A stretch of 64,000 bases of DNA from Myroides sp. NP-2 (GCF_014145665.1 NZ_JACHTD010000005.1:124001-188000), one strand, 5' to 3'; positions 16,596 to 25,944 are shown, counted from the first letter of the stretch. Made by a program: numbers and translations. The notes: generated from the sequence alone by a model not told the origin.

Positions 16596-17000
16596 ATGAA
16601 AAAAACACTTTTAATTGCCAGTTTAGCAGGAATGTTCGCTTTTGCTAGTTGCCAAGGCACAAAAGAACAAAAAAAAGACGCTGTTGAAGAAGTAAGTGTA
16701 GAAGAAACACTAAATACAACAGAAGCTCCTGAAACAAAAGAAGCTGAAGACATTGTAACCATGTTCATTGGCCCTAAACAAGTAGATTGTACAGGCGTTG
16801 GTCCAATGAAGTGTTTACAAGTAAAAGAAACAGAAGATGGCGAGTGGACCTTGTTCTACACTTCTATCGAAGGTTTTCAATACGAAGAAGGATACAACTA
16901 CAAATTGGAAGTACGCAGAGAAGATGTTCCAAACCCACCTGCTGATGCGCCTTCCATTCGCTATATCTTAGTAAAAGAAATCTCAAAAACCAAAGCATAG
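16596..17000 (+). CDS. DUF4377-domain lipoprotein
   Basis: A 134-aa lipoprotein: signal peptide with lipobox FASC (Cys19), an acidic Glu/Thr-rich linker (about residues 22-52), and a C-terminal domain beginning MFIGPKQVDCTGVGPMKCLQVKE and continuing EGFQYEEGYNYKLEVRREDV. That is the DUF4377 pattern, a small domain often found with HslJ/META-like stress lipoproteins. The function is unknown and it is probably periplasmic-facing. It is monocistronic with its own terminator. Confidence 0.82.
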   Translation: MKKTLLIASLAGMFAFASCQGTKEQKKDAVEEVSVEETLNTTEAPETKEAEDIVTMFIGPKQVDCTGVGPMKCLQVKETEDGEWTLFYTSIEGFQYEEGYNYKLEVRREDVPNPPADAPSIRYILVKEISKTKA

Positions 17001-17012
17001 GTTAATAAAAGT

Positions 17013-17040
17013 AAAGAGCGCTTGTAGCGCTCTTTGCTTT
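17013..17040 (+). terminator. Terminator of the DUF4377 gene
   Basis: A 10-bp stem AAAGAGCGCT / AGCGCTCTTT with a TGT loop and following T-rich sequence, 12 bases after the stop. Confidence 0.85.
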
Positions 17041-17059
17041 TGTATATGTTGATCACAAA

Positions 17060-17584
17060 CTAAATCACATAAAGACGATGGTCTAAAAGAGGATGCTCCT
17101 TCGGAACTAAAGGGTGGTTAAAATTCTTTACATAGGTCATACCACATTTGATCATCACCTGCTCAGAGGGGGTATTGGATACCGTTGTAAAGGCATATAC
17201 CTGATCGAGTTTCAGTTGATTTTTAGCAAAATCCAAACACGCCTTGGCGCCTTCTGTTGCATAGCCTTTGTTCCAAAACTCTGGTAATAAACGCCAGGCA
17301 ATTTCTATTGCAGGAGCAAAGTCAACGTCAAATTCAAAGCGATTTAATCCGATAAACCCAATAAACTGTTGACTTGCCTTCTCCTCTACGGCAAAAACAC
17401 CATAGCCATTTTCCGCAATAAGACGCTGAAACTTGACAAAGCTAGCTTGTGCTTCTGCTGTGGTCTTTGCTTCTAAAAAATAACGCATAACTAGGGGATC
17501 TTGAAACAAACGGATAAAATCAGCTTCATCTGTCGGTTTATACTGCCTCAACACTAGGCGTTCTGTTTCTATATATATCATCAT
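17060..17584 (-). CDS. GNAT N-acetyltransferase, RimJ/RimL type
   Basis: A 174-aa acetyl-CoA-dependent transferase. The typical start ETERLVLRQYKPTDEADF, the central IGFIGLNRF and IEIAWRLLPEFWNKGYATEGAKACLDFA (acetyl-CoA binding), and the C-terminal TVSNTPSEQVMIKCGM are all present. This subgroup acetylates N-termini of proteins, antibiotics or small amines; the substrate cannot be told from sequence. It is convergent with the DUF4377 gene. Confidence 0.88.
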   Translation of the reverse strand: MMIYIETERLVLRQYKPTDEADFIRLFQDPLVMRYFLEAKTTAEAQASFVKFQRLIAENGYGVFAVEEKASQQFIGFIGLNRFEFDVDFAPAIEIAWRLLPEFWNKGYATEGAKACLDFAKNQLKLDQVYAFTTVSNTPSEQVMIKCGMTYVKNFNHPLVPKEHPLLDHRLYVI

Positions 17585-17604
17585 CTTATGGGTTTAAAAC
17601 GGAA

Positions 17605-17631
17605 AAAGAGATTGAATACCTCAATCTCTTT
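17605..17631 (-). terminator. Terminator of the luciferase-like oxidoreductase
   Basis: An 11-bp stem AAAGAGATTGA / TCAATCTCTTT followed by T on the minus strand, about 50 bases after the stop of the gene ending at 17681. Confidence 0.75.
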
Positions 17632-17680
17632 CAACCAAATAATCTATAAAAAACAAAATTAACTATTTACGCCTGTATTT

Positions 17681-18715
17681 TTACTGTTTTAGTGCTTTTT
17701 TTACAGCAGGGGCTACTTTTGTACCCAATAATTCAATGGACTTCATCATCGTTTGATGATCAGGTGCCCCTAAATCCATGTGCATCAACCAACGCGTTAA
17801 ACCAAACATCTCTTGATGATACAAGATTTTATCAATGACTTGGTTGGCATCTCCAATAAATAAAGCTCCGTCTTTACTTCTACCGCCTTCATATTGCTCA
17901 TAGGTATAGGGTTGCCATCCTCTAGATGCTCCAATGCGGTCCATTTGTCCTTTGTATAAATCAAAATATGCTTTGGACAGTTGATTGCCGTCTGCTCCTA
18001 GTAAACCATGTGAATGCGTAGCTATTTGCATCGCATTAGGATCGTGTCCTGCTGCAAGATACTCCGCTTTGTAATAGTCGAAGAAAGGCTTGTATTGTTC
18101 AGGCATACCTCCAATAATTGCAAAGACCAAAGGCAAGCCTAATTTAGCGGCACGCAAAACCGATTCAGGTGTTCCTCCAGCTGCAATCCAAACAGCCATG
18201 GGTTTTTCTGCTCGTGGAAATACTTGTTGCCCCTGTAAAGACGCGCGGTGTTTACCCGTCCAGGTCAGTGGTTCTTCCGTTGCATTAATATTCAATAAGA
18301 GGTTTAATTTTTCTGTAAACAATTCGTTATAATCCTCCAAATTATACCCAAATAGAGGAAATGACTCTATAAAACTCCCGCGTCCCACCGTGATCTCTGC
18401 TCTTCCTTTTGACAGTAAATCAATCGTTGAAAATGATTGATACACACGAACAGGATCGTTAGAACTCAAAACCGTTACAGCACTAGTTAACTTGATATGT
18501 TGGGTCACACTAGCTGCAGCTGCCAAAATAATATCCGGTGTTGAGACCGCATAATCCGGACGGTGGTGCTCTCCAATTCCGAAAACATCCAAGCCTACTT
18601 CATCCATCAGTTTTATTTCTTCTATCAATTCGCCTAAACGCTGTTGTGGAGCTTGATATGTATTGGTCTGTTTATTCAGACGCAAATCTCCAAACATACT
18701 GATTCCTATTTCCAT
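17681..18715 (-). CDS. Luciferase-like (LLM) flavin-dependent oxidoreductase
   Basis: A 344-aa TIM-barrel flavoprotein of the bacterial luciferase family. Conserved pieces are GIGEHHRPDYAVSTPDIIL, IKLTSAVTVLSSNDPVRVYQSFSTIDLLSKGRAEITVGRGSFIES, the flavin-contacting WIAAGGTPESVLRAAKLGLPL and the C-terminal WLMHMDLGAP. Such enzymes use reduced FMN and oxygen to oxidise varied substrates, so the reaction here is unknown. Length is standard. It lies downstream of the second lgt but is separated from it by a terminator. Confidence 0.9.
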   Translation of the reverse strand: MEIGISMFGDLRLNKQTNTYQAPQQRLGELIEEIKLMDEVGLDVFGIGEHHRPDYAVSTPDIILAAAASVTQHIKLTSAVTVLSSNDPVRVYQSFSTIDLLSKGRAEITVGRGSFIESFPLFGYNLEDYNELFTEKLNLLLNINATEEPLTWTGKHRASLQGQQVFPRAEKPMAVWIAAGGTPESVLRAAKLGLPLVFAIIGGMPEQYKPFFDYYKAEYLAAGHDPNAMQIATHSHGLLGADGNQLSKAYFDLYKGQMDRIGASRGWQPYTYEQYEGGRSKDGALFIGDANQVIDKILYHQEMFGLTRWLMHMDLGAPDHQTMMKSIELLGTKVAPAVKKALKQ

Positions 18716-18797
18716 AACTTCTTGTTTTTAAGTACAGTATAAAGTTACAACATCTAATCCATTAGAGGGCTTAACCTACATTAAGTAACGTGCACAA

Positions 18798-18829
18798 AAA
18801 AACCTTTTAACAGGGGTTAAAAGGTTTTT
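18798..18829 (-). terminator. Terminator of the second lgt gene
   Basis: A 13-bp stem AAAAACCTTTTAA / TTAAAAGGTTTTT lies directly after the lgt stop codon on the minus strand. Confidence 0.85.
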
Positions 18830-18838
18830 GATGTAGTC

Positions 18839-19720
18839 TTATTCTTCCGTTCTCGCCTCAGTATTTGTAGAAGCATTTTCTTCATTTATTCTTAAATTCG
18901 AATGGTCTTTGGGCTGTCTCAGACTCCAAACAACTAACAAAAGTCCAACAACCATAAAAGGGATACTCAAAATTTGCCCCATATTCAGTACCATACCCTC
19001 TTCGAAAGCCACTTGATTCTCCTTGAAATACTCCAAAATAAAGCGAGCCGTAAACATCAAAATCAGAAAGAGTCCAAAGAGCAAGCCTTTGTATGTTGCA
19101 TATTTCTTTTGATATAAAACATAGAGTAAAATAGTTACCGTTAAATAGGCAAAAGCTTCATACAATTGAGTGGGATGTCGCGCTAAATTGTCATCGCGTA
19201 AAAATACAACACCAAAAATACTAGCTGTGGGTTTGCCGTAAATTTCCGAATTCATAAAATTTCCAAATCGGATGAAGGCACCAGTAATAGGAATCGCAAT
19301 CACTAGTCGATCGAGTAATTGCAAGAGATTGACCTTGTATTTTCTACAGAACAAAGCTAAACTTAGCAGTACACCAATCGCCCCACCATGACTTGCTAAC
19401 CCCATAAATCCTACAAAGTGATAGCTCCCATCTACCTGGGCAATCGGCAAGATAATCTCTAGCGGATGTTGAGCGTAATAGTCAAAATCATAAAATAAAC
19501 AATGTCCTAATCGAGCTCCTACAACAGTTCCTATCGCAATATAAATCAGTAGTTTATCCAAATATTTAATTGCAATCTGCTCATTGGTGAAAAGGCGCTT
19601 CATCAGTTGATAGCTCAAAATCATACCAACTGCAAATAACACACCGTAATAACGAATGGCAAAATCGCCGATTCTAAAAATCTCTGGATCTACATTCCAC
19701 GTAGCTAAACTTATACTCAT
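18839..19720 (-). CDS. lgt: Prolipoprotein diacylglyceryl transferase (copy 2)
   Basis: A 293-aa paralogue of the Lgt at 12630-13538. Multiple transmembrane helices and all key motifs are present: LASHGGAIGVLLS, RFGNFMNSEIYG and RHPTQLYEA. It lacks the roughly 25-residue insert that copy 1 carries before HPTQLYEA, and ends in a hydrophilic tail of about 30 residues. Both copies look catalytically complete. It has its own terminator and no obvious operon partner. Confidence 0.92.
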   Translation of the reverse strand: MSISLATWNVDPEIFRIGDFAIRYYGVLFAVGMILSYQLMKRLFTNEQIAIKYLDKLLIYIAIGTVVGARLGHCLFYDFDYYAQHPLEIILPIAQVDGSYHFVGFMGLASHGGAIGVLLSLALFCRKYKVNLLQLLDRLVIAIPITGAFIRFGNFMNSEIYGKPTASIFGVVFLRDDNLARHPTQLYEAFAYLTVTILLYVLYQKKYATYKGLLFGLFLILMFTARFILEYFKENQVAFEEGMVLNMGQILSIPFMVVGLLLVVWSLRQPKDHSNLRINEENASTNTEARTEE

Positions 19721-19886
19721 AGTTTTCTTATATCTCTACTTTTTACTCAAGTTTCCAAAAGTAGAGGAATTGACAGAAAAAACAGAAAAGTTAACGGTTT
19801 TTTGTGAAGAAAATAAACGATCGACAAGTGACCTTGTCATGGATAATAGGTACAAAAAACAAAGCGTACAAAAAACAAAGCGTCAA

Positions 19887-20954
19887 CTACACAACCTCGT
19901 GTTGCAACACATAAATCTTCTGGTATTTTTCCTTTCTAGATTTGCGTGGATGGAAGACGATTCCTATTTTATTTTCTGTGATTGGACTAATCGACGAAAC
20001 GGCTAAATCATTTGTTTCCAGCGAAAAAACCTCACCTGAGAGCAAGTTTTTATAGCCACTTTTATTTTTGTTGTACACTAATTCCACCAATTGATCCTGA
20101 CGGATAACTAGCCAACCATTGCCGTGTTCTGTAGTAAATTGTATAGCACTTGTTTGCTCATTTAGGTGTTGTGGATGCCATGTACCGAAGAATTCATCGC
20201 CCAAGTTGTATAAATCTCCATAGAGACAATTGCCTTCTTCGTCGATTTCAACCAAGCCAATTTCTCCATTTTCTTCACACAACAAATACGATTTTGTATC
20301 GAAAGACAGCGACAGTGCTTCGTGTACAAACGGAAAGTCAAACTCCAATACACGACTGCGTATTTCTTGGCCGCTTTCGTTAATTTGGCGGTGTAACCAC
20401 CCTGATTCCACCTCTGTAATAAGATGAATTTCATTGTTTTGCACACAAACCTTATTCCCTTTGGGCATAGGTACTGTAATTTGTTTTCCGCCTAAAATAT
20501 CATTTTCTTGAAAGGTAAGACAAGTCATCACGTCTTGTTTGCTTTCCTTCCAGATGTCAACCTCATAAAAAATGGTAGATGCCTTGGTACAGCCTACAAA
20601 TCGTCCAGCCAAATCTTTATCAAAACAGAAATGTCCTGTTTTTTCACGTTTAAAAACGGGGAGAATTTCACGAGATGCTGTTTCATCTTTATCCCCCATA
20701 ACAGCCACAAAATTAGTTGCTAGAGGATTTAAGAACAACGTAGGTAACACCCCTTCTGACTCGACAATTTCTCGTCGATTGCCCTCTTCATCGATCAAGG
20801 TATAAACCAATTCAAATGTCGTAGGGTCTTCCGCATCTGTACATACGTAGTTTGCTACTAATAAGCCCTTCTTAGACCAACAACTCCCCATTGCTTGAAT
20901 AGCAAAAGGCACTTCAATCGTTGAACATAAACCAAATGATGTTTTTTCATTCAT
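19887..20954 (-). CDS. Hypothetical soluble protein
   Basis: A 355-aa cytoplasmic protein with no signal peptide; I do not recognise the family. It is predicted mostly beta, with repeating blocks such as GCTKASTIFYEVDIWKES, NKVCVQNNEIHLITEVESG and YLLCEENGEIGLVEIDEEG, compatible with a beta-propeller. I chose the ATG at 20954 (MNEKTSFGL) over a longer frame beginning at 21011, because a TACCTTTG promoter element lies at 20986-20993, between the two candidates, and the extra residues do not look coding. Confidence 0.7.
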   Translation of the reverse strand: MNEKTSFGLCSTIEVPFAIQAMGSCWSKKGLLVANYVCTDAEDPTTFELVYTLIDEEGNRREIVESEGVLPTLFLNPLATNFVAVMGDKDETASREILPVFKREKTGHFCFDKDLAGRFVGCTKASTIFYEVDIWKESKQDVMTCLTFQENDILGGKQITVPMPKGNKVCVQNNEIHLITEVESGWLHRQINESGQEIRSRVLEFDFPFVHEALSLSFDTKSYLLCEENGEIGLVEIDEEGNCLYGDLYNLGDEFFGTWHPQHLNEQTSAIQFTTEHGNGWLVIRQDQLVELVYNKNKSGYKNLLSGEVFSLETNDLAVSSISPITENKIGIVFHPRKSRKEKYQKIYVLQHEVV

Positions 20955-20985
20955 AAAGCAATATTTATAGCAGTTAAACTTAGTG

Positions 20986-20993
20986 CAAAGGTA
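20986..20993 (-). promoter_or_regulatory. -7 promoter element deciding a start
   Basis: TACCTTTG on the minus strand, 31 bases before the ATG at 20954 and just after the terminator of the pirin operon. Confidence 0.55.
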
Positions 20994-20999
20994 AAAAAA

Positions 21000-21045
21000 C
21001 TTAGCAGACAAAGGAGCCTCTTGCCTCCTAATTTTGTCTACTAAG
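21000..21045 (-). terminator. Terminator of the pirin/OsmC operon
   Basis: CTTAGCAGACAAA (21000-21012) pairs with TTTGTCTACTAAG (21033-21045) with one mismatch, extended by AGGAG/CTCCT inside. It lies 34 bases after the stop of the OsmC-GNAT gene. Confidence 0.65.
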
Positions 21046-21079
21046 TCTTTTCGATCAATTATTTGTATTTCTTCCTCGC

Positions 21080-21772
21080 TTATGCACGAATATCAGACAG
21101 CTCTTCATGTCTGTCAAACATTGCTTTAACAAAAGGGCACAACGGCATTACTTTTACTTTTTTCTCACGGGCAAATGGGATTACGCCCTCGTGTAGCAAC
21201 TTTCCTCCTACGCCTTGGCCTTTAAATGCTTCATCTACATGGGTGGCATCGACAATAATCATCGACTCGCCAGCCACGCTATAAGTCATTTCTCCTGCTT
21301 TTTTTCCGTCAATCCAAGCGGTAAACGCGCCTTTGGTTGGGGTTTGTTCGTGTTTTATTTCCATGTGTGCTTCGTTTTTTATGGCTGTTGCAATTGCAAC
21401 ATTACCGGTTATTATTCGGTGAACTGGACATTTTTCTGCTATTGTCAAGAGGCGTTTTTTCTGATCCTCATCTAAAGTCCCTCCTACGAACTCAATGTTG
21501 CGTTTAAAGTTGGCTACTTTATTGGGTTTATCATCTTCCATCTCAACAGTGACTACAATTTTATCCACACTCCATTTTTTCATATCCATATACATGCGCA
21601 GCGTAGCTGCTGTACACGTAGCCAGCGATGAGGCCAATAATTCAAACGGGTTTAAACCCGTATCCCCTCCTCCTAAATCAAGAGGTTCATCGCTAATGAT
21701 CCTGTGTTTTCCCGCTTTTACTTCGGTTTGATATAAAGTGGTGCCTAATGTAGCAATTACTCTTACTTCCAT
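21080..21772 (-). CDS. OsmC-GNAT fusion protein
   Basis: A 230-aa fusion of two domains. Residues about 1-135 are OsmC/Ohr-like: GLNPFELLASSLATCTAATLRMY carries the first conserved Cys and AEKCPVHRIITG the second, the pair that reduces organic hydroperoxides in this family. Residues about 140-230 are a small GCN5-related acetyltransferase-like domain of the YjdJ type, with MTYSVAGESMIIVDATHVDEAF, GQGVGGKLLHEGV and VMPLCPFVKAMF. The gene begins 4 bases after the pirin stop, so the two form an operon, perhaps for redox stress defence. Confidence 0.85.
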   Translation of the reverse strand: MEVRVIATLGTTLYQTEVKAGKHRIISDEPLDLGGGDTGLNPFELLASSLATCTAATLRMYMDMKKWSVDKIVVTVEMEDDKPNKVANFKRNIEFVGGTLDEDQKKRLLTIAEKCPVHRIITGNVAIATAIKNEAHMEIKHEQTPTKGAFTAWIDGKKAGEMTYSVAGESMIIVDATHVDEAFKGQGVGGKLLHEGVIPFAREKKVKVMPLCPFVKAMFDRHEELSDIRA

Positions 21773-21776
21773 AGTT

Positions 21777-22706
21777 TTATTTTGATGAATCTACTGTTTT
21801 GTTTCTAAAATTTTTCATTCCGTCTGGAAATGGAACATAGGTGGTGTCATCTCCTTCGATTAGTGGAAAAGCCTCGTGATTTTGATCAATCCAATCTTGT
21901 TTTGCTTTTTCGAGGCGATCTACATCATGCGAAACAAAGTTCCATAGAATGTAGCGCTCTTCTGGCAATGGCTCTCCTCCAAAGATATATACGGTTGTAT
22001 AGGCAGCCATTTCAAATTCACACAGCGTACTGTCATTGGCAATTAAAATGTTCTTATTACCATAGGTATGCTCCCCGCTTTTTACTTCCCCTTCGAGAAT
22101 GTATAAAGCTGATTCTCCGAATAAGCCTGCGCCAATATTAATTTTTGCTGCATCTTTAGACTTGATTTCTATATAGTATAAAGGGCTGTGTACGGGAACA
22201 GGTGACTCATATCCTAAGGCTTTTCCTGCAATAAGCTTATAGTCTACCCCATTTTCTTGCCAACTTGGCAATTCCTTTGCCTCTATATGTACGAATGACG
22301 GTTCAATTTCTTCCAACCCTTTGGGCAAGGCGATCCAAATTTGTAAGCCATGCATCACCATATCCGGTCGTTCTTGGCGAACATTGACAGGCATACGCTC
22401 AGAATGAACGACACCGCGACCCGCCGTCATCCAATTCACCGCACCTGGCGTAATCTCTACGTGACTTCCCAAACTATCTCGGTGCATAATCGACCCCTCA
22501 AAGAGATAGGTTAATGTGGATAAACCAATATGAGGATGTGGGTCAACATCTAAATTATCGTGATCTTTAACTGCTACTGGACCCATATGATCAATAAAAG
22601 CAAAGGGACCTACCGTACGCTTTTGGCGGAAAGGAAGCAATCTTCCCACAAGAAAATTACCAATACTCGCAGCTCTTTCTTCAATAACTAAATCTACATT
22701 TGACAT
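21777..22706 (-). CDS. Pirin family protein
   Basis: A 309-aa bicupin. The N-terminal cupin carries the metal-binding residues of pirins: DPHPHIGLSTLTYLFEG (two His), MHRDSLGS (His) and VVHSERMP (His, Glu). The C-terminal cupin is less conserved. Some pirins act as quercetin 2,3-dioxygenases or redox sensors; the role here is unknown. First gene of a two-gene operon with the OsmC-GNAT fusion. Confidence 0.92.
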   Translation of the reverse strand: MSNVDLVIEERAASIGNFLVGRLLPFRQKRTVGPFAFIDHMGPVAVKDHDNLDVDPHPHIGLSTLTYLFEGSIMHRDSLGSHVEITPGAVNWMTAGRGVVHSERMPVNVRQERPDMVMHGLQIWIALPKGLEEIEPSFVHIEAKELPSWQENGVDYKLIAGKALGYESPVPVHSPLYYIEIKSKDAAKINIGAGLFGESALYILEGEVKSGEHTYGNKNILIANDSTLCEFEMAAYTTVYIFGGEPLPEERYILWNFVSHDVDRLEKAKQDWIDQNHEAFPLIEGDDTTYVPFPDGMKNFRNKTVDSSK

Positions 22707-22970
22707 AATCTATCTGGTTTTATACGTTTATTTTTCTTTACAGGTAAAAATACAACTGTTTTACCCTCTTTTACTTAATCTACCTTAAGTCTTTCTCTAA
22801 ATTACAACTTTTTAACCGGTAAACCTCAGCTACTCCTCTTTTCCTACCTAGTGCAGAATGAATACAAGGCAAATGCGTTGCAAAATTGCGAAGCATTCTC
22901 TCAAAAACCCCTTGACCTATTCCCTCAAAAACCCGTATCTTAGGACTTTTAATTTGATTTGATTTCAACC

Positions 22971-25073
22971 ATGTACAATAACTTACTTGACACACCGATT
23001 GAATACTTGAAAGGGGTTGGTCCTCAGCGCGGTGACTTACTCAAAAAAGAACTAGGTATTTTTAAGTACAGTGATTTACTACATCTATATCCAAATCGAT
23101 ATATTGATCGCACGCGTTATTACAAGATCAATGAACTGACAACTACCTTAGCAGAAGTACAGCTAATCGGTAAAATCATCCACCTAAAAACGGTCGAACA
23201 AAAAAGGGGAACTCGCTTAGTTGCGACCTTTACAGACGGGACAGGTCAATTGGAGATTGTATGGTTTCAAGGATTCAAGTGGATCAAAGAAAATATAAAA
23301 CTCAACGCTCCTTACGTTATTTTTGGTAAGCTGAATCATTTCAACTACACCTACTCTATGCCTCACCCAGAAATGGAAACCCTAGAGGAACACCAAAATA
23401 ACTTGGCGTCAACCATGCAAGCGGTCTATCCCTCCACAGAAAAATTGGGCAGTCGTATCACCAATAAAGCAATGAATAAACTCATGCACCAATTGGTACA
23501 GGAAACCTATCCTTTATTTCGCGATTCACTACCCGAAGCCATGCGCAGTAAATTGGGGTTAATGCCGATGAATCAAGCCATGGTTAACATACACTTCCCC
23601 AAAAACCCCAACGAGCTCAACAAAGCTCAGTTTCGCTTAAAATTCGAAGAGTTGTTCTACATTCAAATGCAACTCTTGATTAAAAATATTGCGCGTAAGG
23701 GCAAGATTAAAGGCTTTCCTTTTACACAAGTGGGCGATTATTTCAATGCGTTTTACAACCATCACCTGCCCTTTCCTTTGACCAATGCCCAAAAAAGGGT
23801 GATTAAAGAAATCCGCAATGACGTAGGAGCGCCTGCACAGATGAATCGCTTGCTACAAGGGGATGTTGGCTCAGGAAAAACCATCGTTGCTTTTATTAGT
23901 ACACTATTCGCTTTAGACAATGGTTTTCAGGCGTGTATCGTAGCGCCAACTGAAATCTTAGCCACCCAACACTTTATCGGTATTTCTGAACTGGCGGCTC
24001 CCTTGGGCATACAGGTGAAATTACTTACGGGTTCTACTAAAACAGCAGAACGTCGAGTGATTCATCACGACTTAGAAGAGGGAAGTTTGCACATTCTCAT
24101 CGGTACACATGCCCTTTTTGAAGACAAAGTAATCTTTAAGAATTTGGGCTTAGCCATTATTGACGAACAGCATCGATTTGGGGTGGAACAACGCTCTAAA
24201 CTTTGGAAGAAAAACACCATCCCCCCTCATATTTTGGTGATGACCGCTACACCTATTCCCCGTACCTTAGCCATGAGCCTGTACGGCGATTTGGACATCT
24301 CGGTGATTGATGAGCTTCCTCCGGGTCGAAAACCCATTCAAACCATGCACTATTTCGAGGGAAAACGCCTTGCCGTGTGGCACTTCATCAAGCAAGAAAT
24401 TGCCAAAGGCCGACAAGTCTATATTGTTTATCCTCTAATTGAAGAAAGCGAAACCCTGGACTATAAAAACTTAATGGAGGGCTACGAGGGAATATCACGA
24501 GATTTCCCCCTTCCGCAATACAGTGTAAGTATCGTACACGGCCAAATGACTCCTGCCGAAAAAGACAGAGAAATGGATCGCTTCGCCAAAGGAGAAACCA
24601 ATATTATGGTGGCTACAACGGTGATTGAAGTGGGGGTAAATGTGCCCAATGCCTCGGTGATGATTATTGAAAGCGCAGAGCGATTTGGACTATCTCAATT
24701 ACACCAATTACGAGGTCGCGTAGGACGAGGAGCAGAACAGAGTTTCTGTATCCTGATGACAGGAGATAAATTGAGTAATGACAGTAAAATACGCATGGAA
24801 ACCATGTGCCGCACCAATGATGGTTTTGAGATCTCAGAAGTCGACCTCAAACTTCGTGGCCCTGGTAATATTATGGGTACGCAACAAAGTGGAACACTCC
24901 CCCTAAAAATTGCTGATATCGTACAGGATCAGGAGATTTTACATTACGCCAGACATCAAGCCATACAATTACTCAAAGAAGACCCCACATTGGAACACCC
25001 AGAGAACAATAAGATTAAAGAGAAATTACATCGATTGAATCAAAATACTAGTATTTGGAATTATATCAGCTAA
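22971..25073 (+). CDS. recG: ATP-dependent DNA helicase RecG
   Basis: A 700-aa branch-migrating helicase for stalled forks and recombination intermediates. The N-terminal wedge/OB part (about residues 1-240) contains the expected LKGVGPQRGDLLKKELGI. Helicase motifs follow: Walker A GDVGSGKT (about 297-304), IIDEQHRFG (near 398, the DExH motif), TATPIPRT, and the C-terminal HQLRGRVGRGAEQSFC with the RecG-specific LRGPGNIMGTQQSG. I chose the ATG at 22971; a TTG at 22959 would add only four residues. It is divergent from the pirin gene. Confidence 0.96.
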   Translation: MYNNLLDTPIEYLKGVGPQRGDLLKKELGIFKYSDLLHLYPNRYIDRTRYYKINELTTTLAEVQLIGKIIHLKTVEQKRGTRLVATFTDGTGQLEIVWFQGFKWIKENIKLNAPYVIFGKLNHFNYTYSMPHPEMETLEEHQNNLASTMQAVYPSTEKLGSRITNKAMNKLMHQLVQETYPLFRDSLPEAMRSKLGLMPMNQAMVNIHFPKNPNELNKAQFRLKFEELFYIQMQLLIKNIARKGKIKGFPFTQVGDYFNAFYNHHLPFPLTNAQKRVIKEIRNDVGAPAQMNRLLQGDVGSGKTIVAFISTLFALDNGFQACIVAPTEILATQHFIGISELAAPLGIQVKLLTGSTKTAERRVIHHDLEEGSLHILIGTHALFEDKVIFKNLGLAIIDEQHRFGVEQRSKLWKKNTIPPHILVMTATPIPRTLAMSLYGDLDISVIDELPPGRKPIQTMHYFEGKRLAVWHFIKQEIAKGRQVYIVYPLIEESETLDYKNLMEGYEGISRDFPLPQYSVSIVHGQMTPAEKDREMDRFAKGETNIMVATTVIEVGVNVPNASVMIIESAERFGLSQLHQLRGRVGRGAEQSFCILMTGDKLSNDSKIRMETMCRTNDGFEISEVDLKLRGPGNIMGTQQSGTLPLKIADIVQDQEILHYARHQAIQLLKEDPTLEHPENNKIKEKLHRLNQNTSIWNYIS

Positions 25074-25116
25074 GCTATATACGCCACGTAGACTTCCATA
25101 TAATCTTATAAAAACA

Positions 25117-25149
25117 CAAAGTACAAATGCGGCGTGCATTTGTACTTTG
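25117..25149. terminator. Bidirectional terminator between recG and the SDR gene
   Basis: A perfect 14-bp stem CAAAGTACAAATGC / GCATTTGTACTTTG with a 5-base loop lies between the two convergent stop codons. Confidence 0.8.
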
Positions 25150-25173
25150 GTATTTATATTGGTCTGGTATACC

Positions 25174-25944
25174 TTAGAATCCAGCTAACTGTCCACCATC
25201 TAAAATTAGCGATTGTCCTACAATAAATTCACTTTCGTCTGAACACAACCACAACACTGCCGCCGCGATTTCCTCTACACGACCAAATCGCCCAATAGGT
25301 AGGTTGGCTTTTAAGGCGTCCATACTTCCGTCTTTATTATAGCGCTTAATCATTTCTGTTTCAACTACACTCGGACAAATTGCGTTGACGCGTATTCCTT
25401 TAGCTGCGTAGTCTAACGCTGCTGTTTTTGTTAAACCGATGACCCCGTGTTTTGCTGCACCATAACTAGCACCTCCAGTGAATCCAGTTACTCCTGCAAT
25501 GGATGCTGTATTGACAATAGATCCGCTCCCATTTTTCAACAGTAGTGGCAATTGGTACTTCATACACAAAAACACACCGGTTAAATCAATATTTACAACG
25601 CGTTTAAATTCTTCTTCGTCCACTTCATGTAGCGGTTCTACTTTGTTCTCTACTCCTGCATTGTTGAAAGCAAAATCTAGCTTCCCATATTTTGCAATAG
25701 TTTGGTTTAAAGCTTCTTGAATACTCTTTGAATCCGTTACGTCAACCGTTACAGCGAGTACTTTTCCTCCTTCATCTTCAATCAACTTTGCCGTTTCTTG
25801 ATTGGCTTTTTCGGAAATATCTGTGGCAACAACACTTGCACCTTCTCTAGCGAATGCCAAAGCTGTTTCACGTCCGATACCTCCTCCTGCTCCTGTAATA
25901 AATACAACTTTGTTTTCAAATCTCATTTTTTGGCTATTTTTCAT
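25174..25944 (-). CDS. Short-chain dehydrogenase/reductase
   Basis: A 256-aa classical SDR. The cofactor-binding ITGAGGGIG (about residues 16-24), FNNAGVEN, the catalytic Ser in SIVNTASIAG, the YGAAKHG (Tyr-x-x-x-Lys) and the closing DGGQLAGF are present. An Asp in VVATDIS at the end of the second strand argues for NAD(H) over NADP(H). The substrate is unknown. The divergent AraC-type gene 356 bases away is the likely regulator. Confidence 0.93.
   Translation of the reverse strand: MKNSQKMRFENKVVFITGAGGGIGRETALAFAREGASVVATDISEKANQETAKLIEDEGGKVLAVTVDVTDSKSIQEALNQTIAKYGKLDFAFNNAGVENKVEPLHEVDEEEFKRVVNIDLTGVFLCMKYQLPLLLKNGSGSIVNTASIAGVTGFTGGASYGAAKHGVIGLTKTAALDYAAKGIRVNAICPSVVETEMIKRYNKDGSMDALKANLPIGRFGRVEEIAAAVLWLCSDESEFIVGQSLILDGGQLAGF

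Noticed and set aside
19656..20006. A 116-codon plus-strand frame across the lgt copy 2 start
   Set aside because: It is antisense to the ends of two well-supported genes and has no recognisable protein features.
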